DNA from: Tritrichomonas foetus | Taxonomy: Eukaryota > Parabasalia > Tritrichomonadida > Tritrichomonadidae | Assembly (NCBI GenBank): GCA_001839685.1 | Contig: MLAK01000915.1 | Coordinates: forward strand, 29,339-93,338 | DNA: 64,000 nucleotides | Reading direction: 5' to 3' | Shown: positions 47,582-56,679 of the stretch, in pieces | Layout of the letters: each line of letters begins with the position of its first letter | Position numbering within the stretch: position 1 is the first letter of the stretch | Program-made: the position numbers and the translations under genes | Notes under the pieces: model-generated | Databases searched by the model: none | Told to the model about the DNA's origin: nothing | What the model saw: only the letters and a program-made list of their open reading frames with translations

Positions 47582-49990
47582 ATGACAAACACGACGAAGT
47601 ATTCTTTTCAAGAACTTTTGTCATTTTTCTCACAGTGCGAACCACCGCCATGTTTCCAAGATAGCTGCCCAGTTTTTTCTCCAGATTATCAACCTCCGCT
47701 CGATTTCTCAAATTATAAACCAAATCTTCATTTCGGCAAGCACGCTTTTAATTTCGCGCCAAAACGACAAAACTCAGGTGATGTTGCAGATAATTCGAAT
47801 AGTAATCACCAGAATTACGGAAATAATAATTCAAATAATATTCATGAAAATAAGAAAGAAAATCATAAAATGACTGAATGGAAACCACAAAAGGGGTCCA
47901 AAACTATTAGTTTCAAACCACAAAATTTAACAGAATCAACAATTGAAAATTCGTCATCAAATGATGCAATTCAAGAAGCTCCTAAAAACTCCCAAGTAAA
48001 AACATTTAATCCAAAACCAAAAGAATATAAAGAAGAAGTTGAAGAAAATATTGAAACGGCTGAAGAAACAAAATCATCACATGAAGATCCATATCTTAAA
48101 TTTAAACAAAATATTCCGAAGAAACTCATAGAACCACCCAAAAAGAAAGAAAAAGTTGTTCTTGATCACCCTCCTCCCCCGAAAGAAAATCCTTTCATTA
48201 AAAAAACGAAATCCGGATTTGCCCCAAAGAAAGCAGCTCAAGTTTACGAAGCCCCTGATGTTCAATTAAATGGTCACCAAAATGATAATGATAATAATAA
48301 TGAAAACCAATCTAAAAAGCCAAGCTTTTTAGATCTCCAAAATGAAGAAAAGAAGAATTTAGAAGAAGAAGCGAAACGAAACAATGACAATGTTCAGAAA
48401 AAGTCATTCTTTGATAGTATAATCGAGCAAGAAAAAAAGGTTTCGAAAAAATCAAAACCACAAACAAACTTCGATCAATATGAAGATGATGAACCTGTAA
48501 AACCAAAACGAAAATCTGGATTCAAGCCCAAACAGGCACAGGCTATTTTTGATGGAGTATCTATCGAGGAAACAGTGAAAAAATCCAATAATTCAAATTC
48601 AAGTGGAAAAAAGTCTGCTTTTGATGCTTTGTTGGAATCTGAAAAAGAAACTTCTGAAAAACTAAAAGCTGAAAGAGAAGAAAGAGAAAGAATTGAAAAA
48701 TTAAAAGAATTAGAAAGAAAAAATAAACCTTCAATCATAGATATGCTCATAGCTGAAGAAAAGAAAAATCAAAACCAAAAAATTGAACAAGAAATTGAAT
48801 ATGACGATGATGAAGAAAAAGGACCAACTTTACATGCCTTTAAACCAACAAAAGTTGCATCGTACTACGAAGCACCTTCTTTAGAAGAAGTGCAAGAAAG
48901 CCAAAAACCAAAAACGAAGCCATCGTTCACCGAAATTCTCAACAACCAAGCACAAACGCAACAACCAATTAATCAAAAGAATAATCAGCAAAATATCCAG
49001 CAACCAAATAATAATAGAAATGTGGTCTCTACCGCACAAATAATTGCACAACAACAGCAACAACAAGCACAACAGCAAGCAATTGAAAAACAAAAGCAAG
49101 AGAAAGAGCAAAAGAAACGTGGTTTATCATTCACAGATTTAATTAACAGTGAACAAAAACAAAAACCTAAGGCAACAATAGTAATAAACAGCGTTAAAGA
49201 AGAAAATGATCAACAAGTTCGTGGATTTAATCCCAAGAAAAGTGATACACCATCAAGCTTTTCTGATCTGATTAACAAAGAACGAAATACTAAAAAAGCA
49301 GCAGCTAAAAAACAACAATCCAAGCATATTACATTTAAAGGTCCTGCCTTTAAACCGCCTCCACAGTCTGCAAAGAAGATTAATGCTCCAAGTTTTGCGC
49401 AATTGCTTGATGCAGAAGTTCAACGAGAAGAAGTAGCAAATTCTCCAGCAGCACAGGCAGGAATAATTAATCCAGGAGCAAGCTTCCTGCAAAAGATGCA
49501 AGAAGAGGAATTAAAGGCTAACAACAATCAACTTCCAATTACAAACACAATTGGAGATTTAGTCAGTTATCATGGTGAATTACCGAAAAAGCAACGAAAT
49601 GGATCACGTGGGAAAGGAAAAAGAAAAGAAGGTAAAAAGAATAAGCAATCAGAAGATTTGGAATTATTTTGGGGAACTTTGGATGACCAGCTCGTCGATG
49701 AATATGATTCTGATGATGATGGCAATTGGCCTGCATTTAATCAACCAAAGAATAATAAGAAATCCACGGTTCCGATGACACCAGAAGAGAAAAAGAAAGA
49801 AGACAAAATAAGTTGGCTGTCTCAAGTTCTTGAAGAGGAAATTGGTGAAGAAGATCCAAGAGAATTTGCCGAATCTCTTTCGATTAAATCGAAACCAGAA
49901 ATGATTAGGTTTCTTTCCACTGTTACTTTTGATCAATTTCAAGCTTCAAATATTGCTGAGCGATTTTTCAGACGATTTTCTGGTAAATAA
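47582..49990 (+). CDS. Disordered protein built from two alternating short motifs
   Basis: An 802-residue, Lys/Glu/Asn/Gln-rich protein, largely disordered. Two motifs alternate. Motif A is (K)SGF-x-PK-x-A with a following YEAP-like end: KSGFAPKKAAQVYEAP, KSGFKPKQAQAIFDG, LHAFKPTKVASYYEAP, VRGFNPKKSD. Motif B is K-x-S-F-x-D-L/I-x2-E: KPSFLDLQNEE, KKSFFDSIIEQE, KKSAFDALLESE, KPSIIDMLIAEE, KPSFTEILNNQ, GLSFTDLINSE, SSFSDLINKE, APSFAQLLDAE. A C-terminal folded part follows an acidic tract (YDSDDDGNW): FWGTLDDQL and EFAESLSIKSKPEMIRFLSTV. Motif B resembles the S-L-x-E-I-x-x-E-E motif of GYF-domain and IBTK proteins, but no GYF domain is present. The frame opens at a TTG at 47510; ATGs exist at 47531 and 47582. 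Function unknown. Confidence 0.7.
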   Translation: MTNTTKYSFQELLSFFSQCEPPPCFQDSCPVFSPDYQPPLDFSNYKPNLHFGKHAFNFAPKRQNSGDVADNSNSNHQNYGNNNSNNIHENKKENHKMTEWKPQKGSKTISFKPQNLTESTIENSSSNDAIQEAPKNSQVKTFNPKPKEYKEEVEENIETAEETKSSHEDPYLKFKQNIPKKLIEPPKKKEKVVLDHPPPPKENPFIKKTKSGFAPKKAAQVYEAPDVQLNGHQNDNDNNNENQSKKPSFLDLQNEEKKNLEEEAKRNNDNVQKKSFFDSIIEQEKKVSKKSKPQTNFDQYEDDEPVKPKRKSGFKPKQAQAIFDGVSIEETVKKSNNSNSSGKKSAFDALLESEKETSEKLKAEREERERIEKLKELERKNKPSIIDMLIAEEKKNQNQKIEQEIEYDDDEEKGPTLHAFKPTKVASYYEAPSLEEVQESQKPKTKPSFTEILNNQAQTQQPINQKNNQQNIQQPNNNRNVVSTAQIIAQQQQQQAQQQAIEKQKQEKEQKKRGLSFTDLINSEQKQKPKATIVINSVKEENDQQVRGFNPKKSDTPSSFSDLINKERNTKKAAAKKQQSKHITFKGPAFKPPPQSAKKINAPSFAQLLDAEVQREEVANSPAAQAGIINPGASFLQKMQEEELKANNNQLPITNTIGDLVSYHGELPKKQRNGSRGKGKRKEGKKNKQSEDLELFWGTLDDQLVDEYDSDDDGNWPAFNQPKNNKKSTVPMTPEEKKKEDKISWLSQVLEEEIGEEDPREFAESLSIKSKPEMIRFLSTVTFDQFQASNIAERFFRRFSGK

Positions 49991-50117
49991 AACTCGATTA
50001 TACTAAGCAATTTTTAGTCATTAAATTTTGTATTTTATTGAAACAATTAGAGACTTCCATAATTGGCTAAAACAGGCAATTACAAGAAAAATTAAGATGA
50101 AATTGATTCAAGAAATT
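49991..50117. other. Short spacer
   Basis: AT-rich 3' flank of the preceding gene; nothing recognisable. Confidence 0.4.
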
Positions 50118-50405
50118 TACCATAAAATTCAATTTAATTGAATATCAAACGATTATCTCCAGCCCAATTTGGACCAATTTGACGAAGTCTAATGAATTTA
50201 ACAAAATTGGTTGTTGATTTGATGTCAAATGTTGCATGGCTTTTTGATCCGTTTAATAATGAACAATGTGCTTGTCGATCTATTTATTCCCATGATTGTC
50301 AATCTTCTGATGTTTCAATAACCCAATTCTTCAAATTACAATAATTTTGACCATGTGTTCGAATTTGATATTTCAGTAAGTTAAATCGAAAATCTTTAAA
50401 TTGAT
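50118..50405 (-). pseudogene. Relic of an F5/8-type-C (discoidin) domain gene
   Basis: On the minus strand a single frame reads as the C-terminal half of a discoidin domain of the kind common in trichomonads: KYQIRTHGQNYCNLKNWVIE, then SWE, then CSLLNGSKSHATFDI, then KFIRLRQIGPNWAGDNRL and IEFYG. The frame is broken by TGA at 50299-50301 (where the family has Trp), TAA at 50284-50286 and TAA at 50134-50136, with no frameshift. No intact upstream part (such as a BTB domain) is visible. This is a dead fragment in the spacer upstream of uS12. Confidence 0.85.
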
Positions 50406-50843
50406 AGCAATACTTTTAATGTCTAATGTTTTTTTAGTTTTAGTTTTGTTTTGGTTTTGACTTGGGAATCTAGTTTTGATATTTTTTGAGTGATGCAATT
50501 GTTTTGTTATACAATTAAAGCACGTCTAATCGAAATATCTTAAGAGAAGCATTTTCTTCTGAAAATCATCCTCATTTCTCATTTTTTTGTATATATTCGA
50601 GACAAAATTTCCAGAGACATTATTTCATTCTGCACTTTGCAATTCCCAAATTAATTATTCAATAGTTATTATTTCAATTATTCATTAATGTTCAATGATA
50701 TGTGTCATATCAAACAAGAGTCTGAGTTATGGATTTGATTCGATAATTTGATCGACATGTGATGTGAAATATGTTATTTTTCATATAACATTTCCGAATG
50801 TAAAGTGACACTTTTTGTGAAGAGATGGTCGACCTTTTGAAAA
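50406..50843. other. Upstream region of uS12
   Basis: About 440 AT-rich bases. It probably holds the ribosomal protein promoter; a minus-strand relic ends at its left edge. No clear motif beyond short T-rich tracts. Confidence 0.4.
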
Positions 50844-51278
50844 ATGGGAAAGTCCAAGGCTTGTGGTCTTAAGGCAGCCCGTAAATTACGCCTTTCACAT
50901 CGTGACAACTTGTGGGCATCCAAGAAGTTCCGCAAGAGGCAAGGAACATCCATCTACAAGACACCACTCGAAGGTGTTGCTATGGCATCAGGTATCGTCG
51001 TCGGTAAAGTCGCAGTCGAAGCTAAGCAGCCAAACTCAGCCATTCGTAAGGCTGTCCGTGTCCAACTCAAGAAAAACAGCAAGGTTATCACCGCATTCGT
51101 TCCACGCGATGGTTCCCTTCGTTTAATTGATGATAACGATCGTGTTCTTATCGCTGGTATGGGTCGTTCAGGCCGTTCCGTCGGAGATCTTCCAGGTGTT
51201 CGTTTTAAGGTTATCAAGGTTGCAGGTTTCTCACTTTTAGCTTTATGGCTCGGCAAGAAGGAAAAACCAAGGAGCTAA
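50844..51278 (+). CDS. RPS23: 40S ribosomal protein S23 (uS12)
   Basis: A 144-residue ribosomal protein of the decoding centre of the small subunit. The family core is complete: [23 protein letters not shown] with the proline (residue 63) that is hydroxylated in many eukaryotes, [11 protein letters not shown], and [32 protein letters not shown]. Length equals the eukaryotic norm of 143-144. Codon use is biased toward C- and T-ending codons (CGT, GTC, AAG), unlike its AT-rich neighbours, as expected for high expression. Small changes against animal S23 include [10 protein letters not shown] for FGRKGHAVGD. The stop codon reads TAAA. Confidence 0.98.
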   Translation: MGKSKACGLKAARKLRLSHRDNLWASKKFRKRQGTSIYKTPLEGVAMASGIVVGKVAVEAKQPNSAIRKAVRVQLKKNSKVITAFVPRDGSLRLIDDNDRVLIAGMGRSGRSVGDLPGVRFKVIKVAGFSLLALWLGKKEKPRS

Positions 51279-51674
51279 ACACTTCATTGATTGTTACATT
51301 CTTTATCTTTATTTCTTTTTAATGTTTTTTCCAAAATCTACGATTTGTTTTTTTTTATGAATATAATGAACATTTTTCAGATGAATTTGTAGGACGAAAA
51401 CTATGAAATGGATGGAGCTTCGCTAAAATCATTCTTAAATATGTACTCATTCAAATATATCTTTAAATTCTGTATTTTTATCTTTATTATTACAATTCCA
51501 ATAATTGTAATAATTAATTCAAATTAAAGTATTACTTTAGTATATTTTTCTTGCTAAATAAAGATTTTTTTGATCCAAAGATGCTGGGGAATTCAGCAAT
51601 GTGAAAACGAAATACAGAAAATGTTTTATTTGTAGCACTAAAACGTCCTTTTTACTCAAATTATACAGCATTAC
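51279..51674. other. Intergenic spacer between convergent genes
   Basis: About 400 AT-rich bases holding the 3' ends of uS12 and the TBC gene. Nothing else recognisable. Confidence 0.45.
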
Positions 51675-53585
51675 TCATGGGAATTCTTTCATTTCTGCTT
51701 CTTTGAAGAGTGCCCAGTACTGTTTCTTTGTGAGGTAGTACTTGTTCCACTTCTGGATGACGAGGCGCCAGTCCTTCATTGATTTGGCGGTCGTCGGGTT
51801 CTGTAAGAGTGGCAAAATGGTTTCGATTCCTGCCTTTCCTTCAAATGCTCCTTGGTTGAGGTCAATCACAGCAAGTCCAAGTGAAAGCAATGTTCTTGTT
51901 CCAAACACAATGAACCTATCCATGATCATGAGGACCATTTGTGGCGGGAAGTCCAAGTTCAAGAAAGCGCAAAGGAACCAAGATGGTGTATAAACCATTG
52001 GATCGATTCCAAGTTGCTTCAATTTGGCTGCAACGTTTTTGAATTTCTTTTCAAGAAGGATTTCCCAAAGAGTGTTGATTTTCTTGAGACCGCTGAATTG
52101 ATTTGCGAAGTAGTTTCTCACCATGTGCTCCTTTCCACGCATGAGGTTGTAGAGGCACCAGAATGAGTCTTCTTCATTCATGTACTTTAAGAAAAGTGCT
52201 GCATTGAAGCCCATGCCTTGGAAGTATCCCAAATCTGCATCAGCATTGTTATATGCACGAAGAATTCGATAAAGTGACATTCGTATTTCAGAATCAGCAA
52301 ACTTTGGAACGTGTGGCATTGTTCGTGGAATATCTACACGAATTGTATGATCAGTTGCTGGAATACCGCGATCATAGAAAGCTTGAACATTTTCCTTCTT
52401 CTTGTCCTTCTTCTTCTTTTCGCCACGTTCAAGAAGAAGCTTCCAAGCACGAGCACGACACGAATCTGGAATTCCCTTCAATGTCCGTGTTTTCACTTTG
52501 CGGAAGCCACGACGTTGCATGAATCGAGACCAATTGTTTGAACGCATCATGTCTTTCCACTTTTTCTCACGCTCTTTTTCTTTGGCGAGTTCTTTTTCTT
52601 GGAGTTCCTTTTCATGTTTGGACGGCTTTTCGGTGATGGTCCAGCCCCATCGGTCGGTTTTGGCTTTTCGGGCGGCTTCAGCGATATCTTCAGGAACGGT
52701 GATGTCGGGTGGATCAACAGGCGTAGCTACAGCTGCCTGTGGTTCATTCTTCTCTTTCTTATCATCTTTCTTCTTATCTTCCTTTTTAGGTTCTTCTTTC
52801 TTCTTTGGCTTTTCGCTTGATGATGTAGTAGTTGTAGTGGTTGTGGATGAAGTTGAAGTTTCAGAATCAGATGATTCGACTTTCTTTGGTGCTGGTTTTG
52901 GTGCAGGCTTCTCTGATGGTGTTGTTGTTGATTCTGAATCGGAATCTGATGACTCTTTCTTCTTTTCAGCTGGTTTTGGTGGTGGTGCTTTTTTCTTCTT
53001 TTCAGCTGGCTTTGGTGGTGCTTCTTTCTTCTCTACTTTTGGTGGTGGTGCTTCTTTCTTCTTTTCAGCCGATGAAGAAGATGTTGTTGATTCTGAATCG
53101 GAATCTGATGACTCTTTCTTCTTTTCAACTGGTTTTGGTGGCGGTACTTCTTTCTTCTCTACTTTTGGTGCTGGTGGCTCTGGCTTCTTCTTTTCTTCTG
53201 ATGAAGAAGACGTTGTTAATTCTGAATCGGAGTCGGAATCTGAATATGAAGAACTTTCTTTCTTTGCTGGTTTTACTGGCTTTGGCTCTGGTTTTGGTGG
53301 CTCTGGTGTTTTTTTGACGGGTTTTTCCTCTTCAACAGTTGAGGATTTATCCATAGATGTGGATGTGGTCTTGTCTCCTGAGTCAGAATCAGTGTATGAA
53401 TCTGAATATGATTCGTAACTCGAACTGTCAGAGTCGCTTGAAGATTTCTTTGCCGGTTTTTTTACTGGTTCAGATTTCTTTGGTTCCTCCTTCTTTTTAA
53501 TTGGTTTGTCCGTTGAGGTTGTTGTCGAATAATACGAGCTGTCATCAGAAGATGATGAATCATATGAAGATGACGAATCACTCAT
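51675..53585 (-). CDS. TBC-domain Rab GTPase-activating protein with long disordered N-terminus
   Basis: A 636-residue protein. Residues 1-300 are disordered Ser/Lys/Pro/Glu repeats with acidic SDSDSES blocks alternating with KPAEKKK and APPPK blocks. The TBC domain (about 380-600) stimulates GTP hydrolysis by Rab proteins and keeps both catalytic fingers: arginine in IRVDIPRT (I-x-x-D-x-x-R) and glutamine in LGYFQGMGFNAA (Y-x-Q-G). It opens with KGIPDSCRARAWKLLL. The frame extends upstream to a TTG at 53642, but the first ATG is 53585 (MSDSSSS). A basic linker (about 300-380) precedes the domain. The substrate Rab is unknown. Confidence 0.93.
   Translation of the reverse strand: MSDSSSSYDSSSSDDSSYYSTTTSTDKPIKKKEEPKKSEPVKKPAKKSSSDSDSSSYESYSDSYTDSDSGDKTTSTSMDKSSTVEEEKPVKKTPEPPKPEPKPVKPAKKESSSYSDSDSDSELTTSSSSEEKKKPEPPAPKVEKKEVPPPKPVEKKKESSDSDSESTTSSSSAEKKKEAPPPKVEKKEAPPKPAEKKKKAPPPKPAEKKKESSDSDSESTTTPSEKPAPKPAPKKVESSDSETSTSSTTTTTTTSSSEKPKKKEEPKKEDKKKDDKKEKNEPQAAVATPVDPPDITVPEDIAEAARKAKTDRWGWTITEKPSKHEKELQEKELAKEKEREKKWKDMMRSNNWSRFMQRRGFRKVKTRTLKGIPDSCRARAWKLLLERGEKKKKDKKKENVQAFYDRGIPATDHTIRVDIPRTMPHVPKFADSEIRMSLYRILRAYNNADADLGYFQGMGFNAALFLKYMNEEDSFWCLYNLMRGKEHMVRNYFANQFSGLKKINTLWEILLEKKFKNVAAKLKQLGIDPMVYTPSWFLCAFLNLDFPPQMVLMIMDRFIVFGTRTLLSLGLAVIDLNQGAFEGKAGIETILPLLQNPTTAKSMKDWRLVIQKWNKYYLTKKQYWALFKEAEMKEFP
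52850..53260 (-). repeat. Imperfect repeats in the TBC gene 5' coding region
   Basis: Blocks of about 150-160 bases recur in frame; for example the stretch encoding ESSDSDSESTT at about 52920-52965 is nearly identical to that at 53085-53125, with a third related copy near 53210-53240. They encode the alternating acidic Ser and basic Lys/Pro blocks. Confidence 0.75.
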
Positions 53586-54767
53586 TTGGAATTGATTTTT
53601 GGAAATAAGACCGATTCTTGGATTTCTATTGAAATAACACAATTTTCAATTGCTCATTGGTTTTTTTGAGAAGAATTAAATATAGTTTTTCTTTGCTTTT
53701 GCGTGAATTTGATTTATTGAAAAATTTCGGTGATATGAAAAATAATTTAAAAAGTTTTCTCATAACATTCTTGCAAACTAAGAGTTCAAGGTAACATTTT
53801 TATTCGGCCACATGTAAGGTATGCTGATTTGATTTGAGCAGGCCTATCTTTATCATGATTCTTTTCAATAACACAACATCATCTGATATCCCTTTGATTA
53901 AATAATCATGAAAACCTTTTTGTATAATATCATAGTGATCTGCATAATTCTAGTTTTTTGTGAGCAAGAAAATCAATGACAACATTCAAGATCAAACATT
54001 TGATGCAAAATTTGGATGTGATATTAATGAGAGAGAATGGAAAAGCATTCTTTACAAAATCTTCCTGATAATTTGGGTGAACCATCATATTTTAAAAGTA
54101 TCCATGCAATGACAGACGATTCCAATGTAACGGATACTAAAGTTATCAATATAAAGTCCCAACGTTTTCATCGTGAACATTTAAGGTAAAATTAAAGGTC
54201 AAATTAGCGAAAAGTGTTCACGGTACAAACAATCTTATTTTTTAAGATTTTATGAAAATACTCTTAAGGCATGAAAGATTTCTGATCAAGTTAAAGATTT
54301 AAAAAACTTCCATAGAAATTCACAACTATTATTAGATACTGATTTGGTAAAAACTGAGATGATACTCAAAATATAGATATAAATTGATTTTAAAAGAATA
54401 TTTATGCGTTATTTGTCTTGGTAAAAGCCTAAAGGCAGTTTCATATTCATGAATTGATCGAAATTCTTGAAATAAAGTGAGTACAATAAAAACATTGAGA
54501 ACATTACATTCAGAAATGTACATACTTCCGTTTAATATGGTCGTTAAAAATACAAGTTGACTAAACAAGACTCTGGAAAACTGTGAATATTGTATAGTTT
54601 ATTGTTATTTCAATGGTTTATCCGCCGATTTAAATGTCGGTTCATTTATCATTGAAAGGTTTTATTTCTATTTTCAAAATTTCAATTGTTGACTAAGAAT
54701 TCTAATTGTGATGAAAAGTAGTTTAATAAATTGAATACTTTACAAATTTCCACCAGAATTATTTCTG
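53586..54767. other. Long divergent spacer with possible gene relics
   Basis: About 1.2 kb between the TBC gene and the BTB gene. On the plus strand at 54037-54189 an ATG-started frame of 50 codons has protein-like composition (NLPDNLGEPSYFKSIHAM, VINIKSQRFHREHLR), preceded in another frame by a further open stretch from about 53960. Together they look like a frameshifted relic, but I cannot name the family. A 78-codon minus frame at 54332-54568 is not supported. Confidence 0.4.
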
Positions 54768-55850
54768 ATGAATGATTTTCCGCTTGTTTACAATGGCAAA
54801 CAATACAATGTCGATCCCGCCTTTTTCGCCATTTATTCGATAAAATTCCGTGAAATTTTCAATCCCGCCTACGCTGAGTTTTCACAAGTCACAATTTTGG
54901 GAAATTATCAAGATAAAAGTGTCGAAATCTTTTCTCTTCTTTGTCAAGGTCGTGAAGTGAACATTCCAGATATGAATATGAAAGATATCGCCAGTTTAGC
55001 AAAAGTATTTAATGCAGAAGAAATTTTAGAAACATGCGTAAGAATTATCCATTCTCGCATTGACGGCAGTTTCAGACCTGACGAGAGAGGAACTATTGTT
55101 TACGAAAACCGTGGCAGTACTACAGCGACAGAAAGCTTCGAAAAACAGCACGAAAAAGGATTCTTCAAATCAATGGTAAGTTCATCCTCACAAAACAGCC
55201 TCAAAACGATGACAAGCAGCAACTCTAAATCAGATCTTAAGTCTGCCGTTAAAGAAGAAGTTCAAACTGCTTCCAGCCAACAATCAACTGTCAGCGATAC
55301 TCCAAAATATTATCTCGAAAAGCCCATCGTCTACGAAATTCAATCTGAAAAGAAGAAATTAATGAAAGCACCAAAATACCTTCTCACATTAAACGGAAAT
55401 GTTCTAGCAGCAGGAAAAACTAAATCATCTGTGATTGTCATCAATAACGGAACAGATGTTCACTTTGAAACAATAGAAAGTAGTGCTGCTGAAATTCAAA
55501 GGCAAGGTTCTGTTAATACTATTCGTAGTGAAGGAAGCTATTACACACTGAAATATTATCGTGACTCAGATACAAATTTCATGACGATGCACGGCACTTT
55601 CAAAATTGATGATTCTGAAGTTTTACTGACTGGATTAAAGAATGCACCTAAAGATGAACCATTCCTTGCATCTCGCCAAGTCGTGACTGATAGGCACCCA
55701 TGTATCCTTTATTTGAAGAACGGAAAAACTGCAATGATTGTTTCTAAAACTGATGGTGGTTCATTTACATTCCACAACTTTGTGAAGATGCCACACATTT
55801 TGGCATTCGCCATTGCTTTATCGGCTATTGCTGGAGCTGAAGGATCTTAA
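54768..55850 (+). CDS. BTB-domain protein with tubby-like C-terminal region
   Basis: A 360-residue protein. Residues 1-100 look like a divergent BTB/POZ fold (FPLVYNGKQYNVDPAFFAIYS, FSLLCQGREVNIPDMNM, LAKVFNAEEILETC), an arrangement common in trichomonads. A Ser-rich linker (FFKSMVSSSSQNSLKT) follows. The C-terminal 180 residues form a strand-rich domain ending in GSFTFHNFVKMPHILAFAIALSAIAGAEGS, resembling the end of tubby C-terminal domains (FAxALSSF). Tubby-like domains bind phosphoinositides and BTB domains dimerise or recruit cullin-3; either role here is inferred. The start is the only nearby ATG fitting the BTB fold; the stop reads TAAA. Confidence 0.72.
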   Translation: MNDFPLVYNGKQYNVDPAFFAIYSIKFREIFNPAYAEFSQVTILGNYQDKSVEIFSLLCQGREVNIPDMNMKDIASLAKVFNAEEILETCVRIIHSRIDGSFRPDERGTIVYENRGSTTATESFEKQHEKGFFKSMVSSSSQNSLKTMTSSNSKSDLKSAVKEEVQTASSQQSTVSDTPKYYLEKPIVYEIQSEKKKLMKAPKYLLTLNGNVLAAGKTKSSVIVINNGTDVHFETIESSAAEIQRQGSVNTIRSEGSYYTLKYYRDSDTNFMTMHGTFKIDDSEVLLTGLKNAPKDEPFLASRQVVTDRHPCILYLKNGKTAMIVSKTDGGSFTFHNFVKMPHILAFAIALSAIAGAEGS

Positions 55851-56679
55851 AGGAGTCTCCTTTTAATGATAAAAACACTCTCCGTTAATACTTTCTTAAA
55901 TACTTTCTTTAATATTTTCTTGAATGCTTTCTTAAATGATTTCTAGTATAATTTCTTGATTATTTTCTGGAGTATTCATTTTTTTCGAAATTCTTAATAT
56001 AAATCCCTTCCATATGAATTTATCTGCGCTTGAAAAATTCAACACTTTTTTTAAAATGAATCTATTTGTCTAATGAATGATCTATAACGAAAGTATCTGT
56101 ATTTTCTAGAAAATGGCCATTGATATCATGGTTTGCTTTTGTTTTAGTGATTGCGCAATACTTGTTTGACGAGATAAAGCATTTGGTATGACTGTAGTTA
56201 TAGTCAGTTTATCACCATGTTGAATAATTAATGTGTAGCGTTTTGATGACTTAAAAGCCCAACCAAAAAACAATAAAAAAATGAGAAAGACTTTTCACTT
56301 TGAATCAAAATTCTTTTTCATGGACAATTTCTGACTAATCGTTGAAAAACAATGATTGTGTAAGATGAAATTTCGCTGGATAATGTAATTTATAACTTAT
56401 AATTAGAGGTAATTTGATCTATTCTTTTTCAGGTATCTTATGAATTCTATACGAAATATTTTAGATGTTGACAAGTCAAATTTTCCTTTCCCTGTAAAAC
56501 ACTTTTGTTGACATGTCCAATCAAGAAATTACCATTCAGCGAAATGAAATAATGAAAGTATCTATTGAGGAATTCTTGATACTAATAAGAAAGGATAGAA
56601 ATCTATTTTTCAACGATTTTGGGAGTTGTTTTAATTAAAAATATGAAAATCATCTCATAATTATTTGAGTCTAGTATAT
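55851..56679. other. Spacer with TTTCTTAAATAC repeats and a possible relic
   Basis: About 830 bases. At 55882-55975 a degenerate AATACTTTCTTA unit is repeated about six times. On the minus strand at about 56106-56300 some 60 codons stay open (GWAFKSSKRYTLIIQHGDKL, then TITTVIPNALSRQ), protein-like but without a start; a possible dead gene end. The rest is AT-rich and featureless. Confidence 0.4.

Noticed and set aside
52402..53418. 338-codon plus-strand frame opposite the TBC gene
   Set aside because: Ser/Phe-rich mirror of the Ser/Lys/Pro repeats; the minus-strand TBC domain with its catalytic residues is the real gene.
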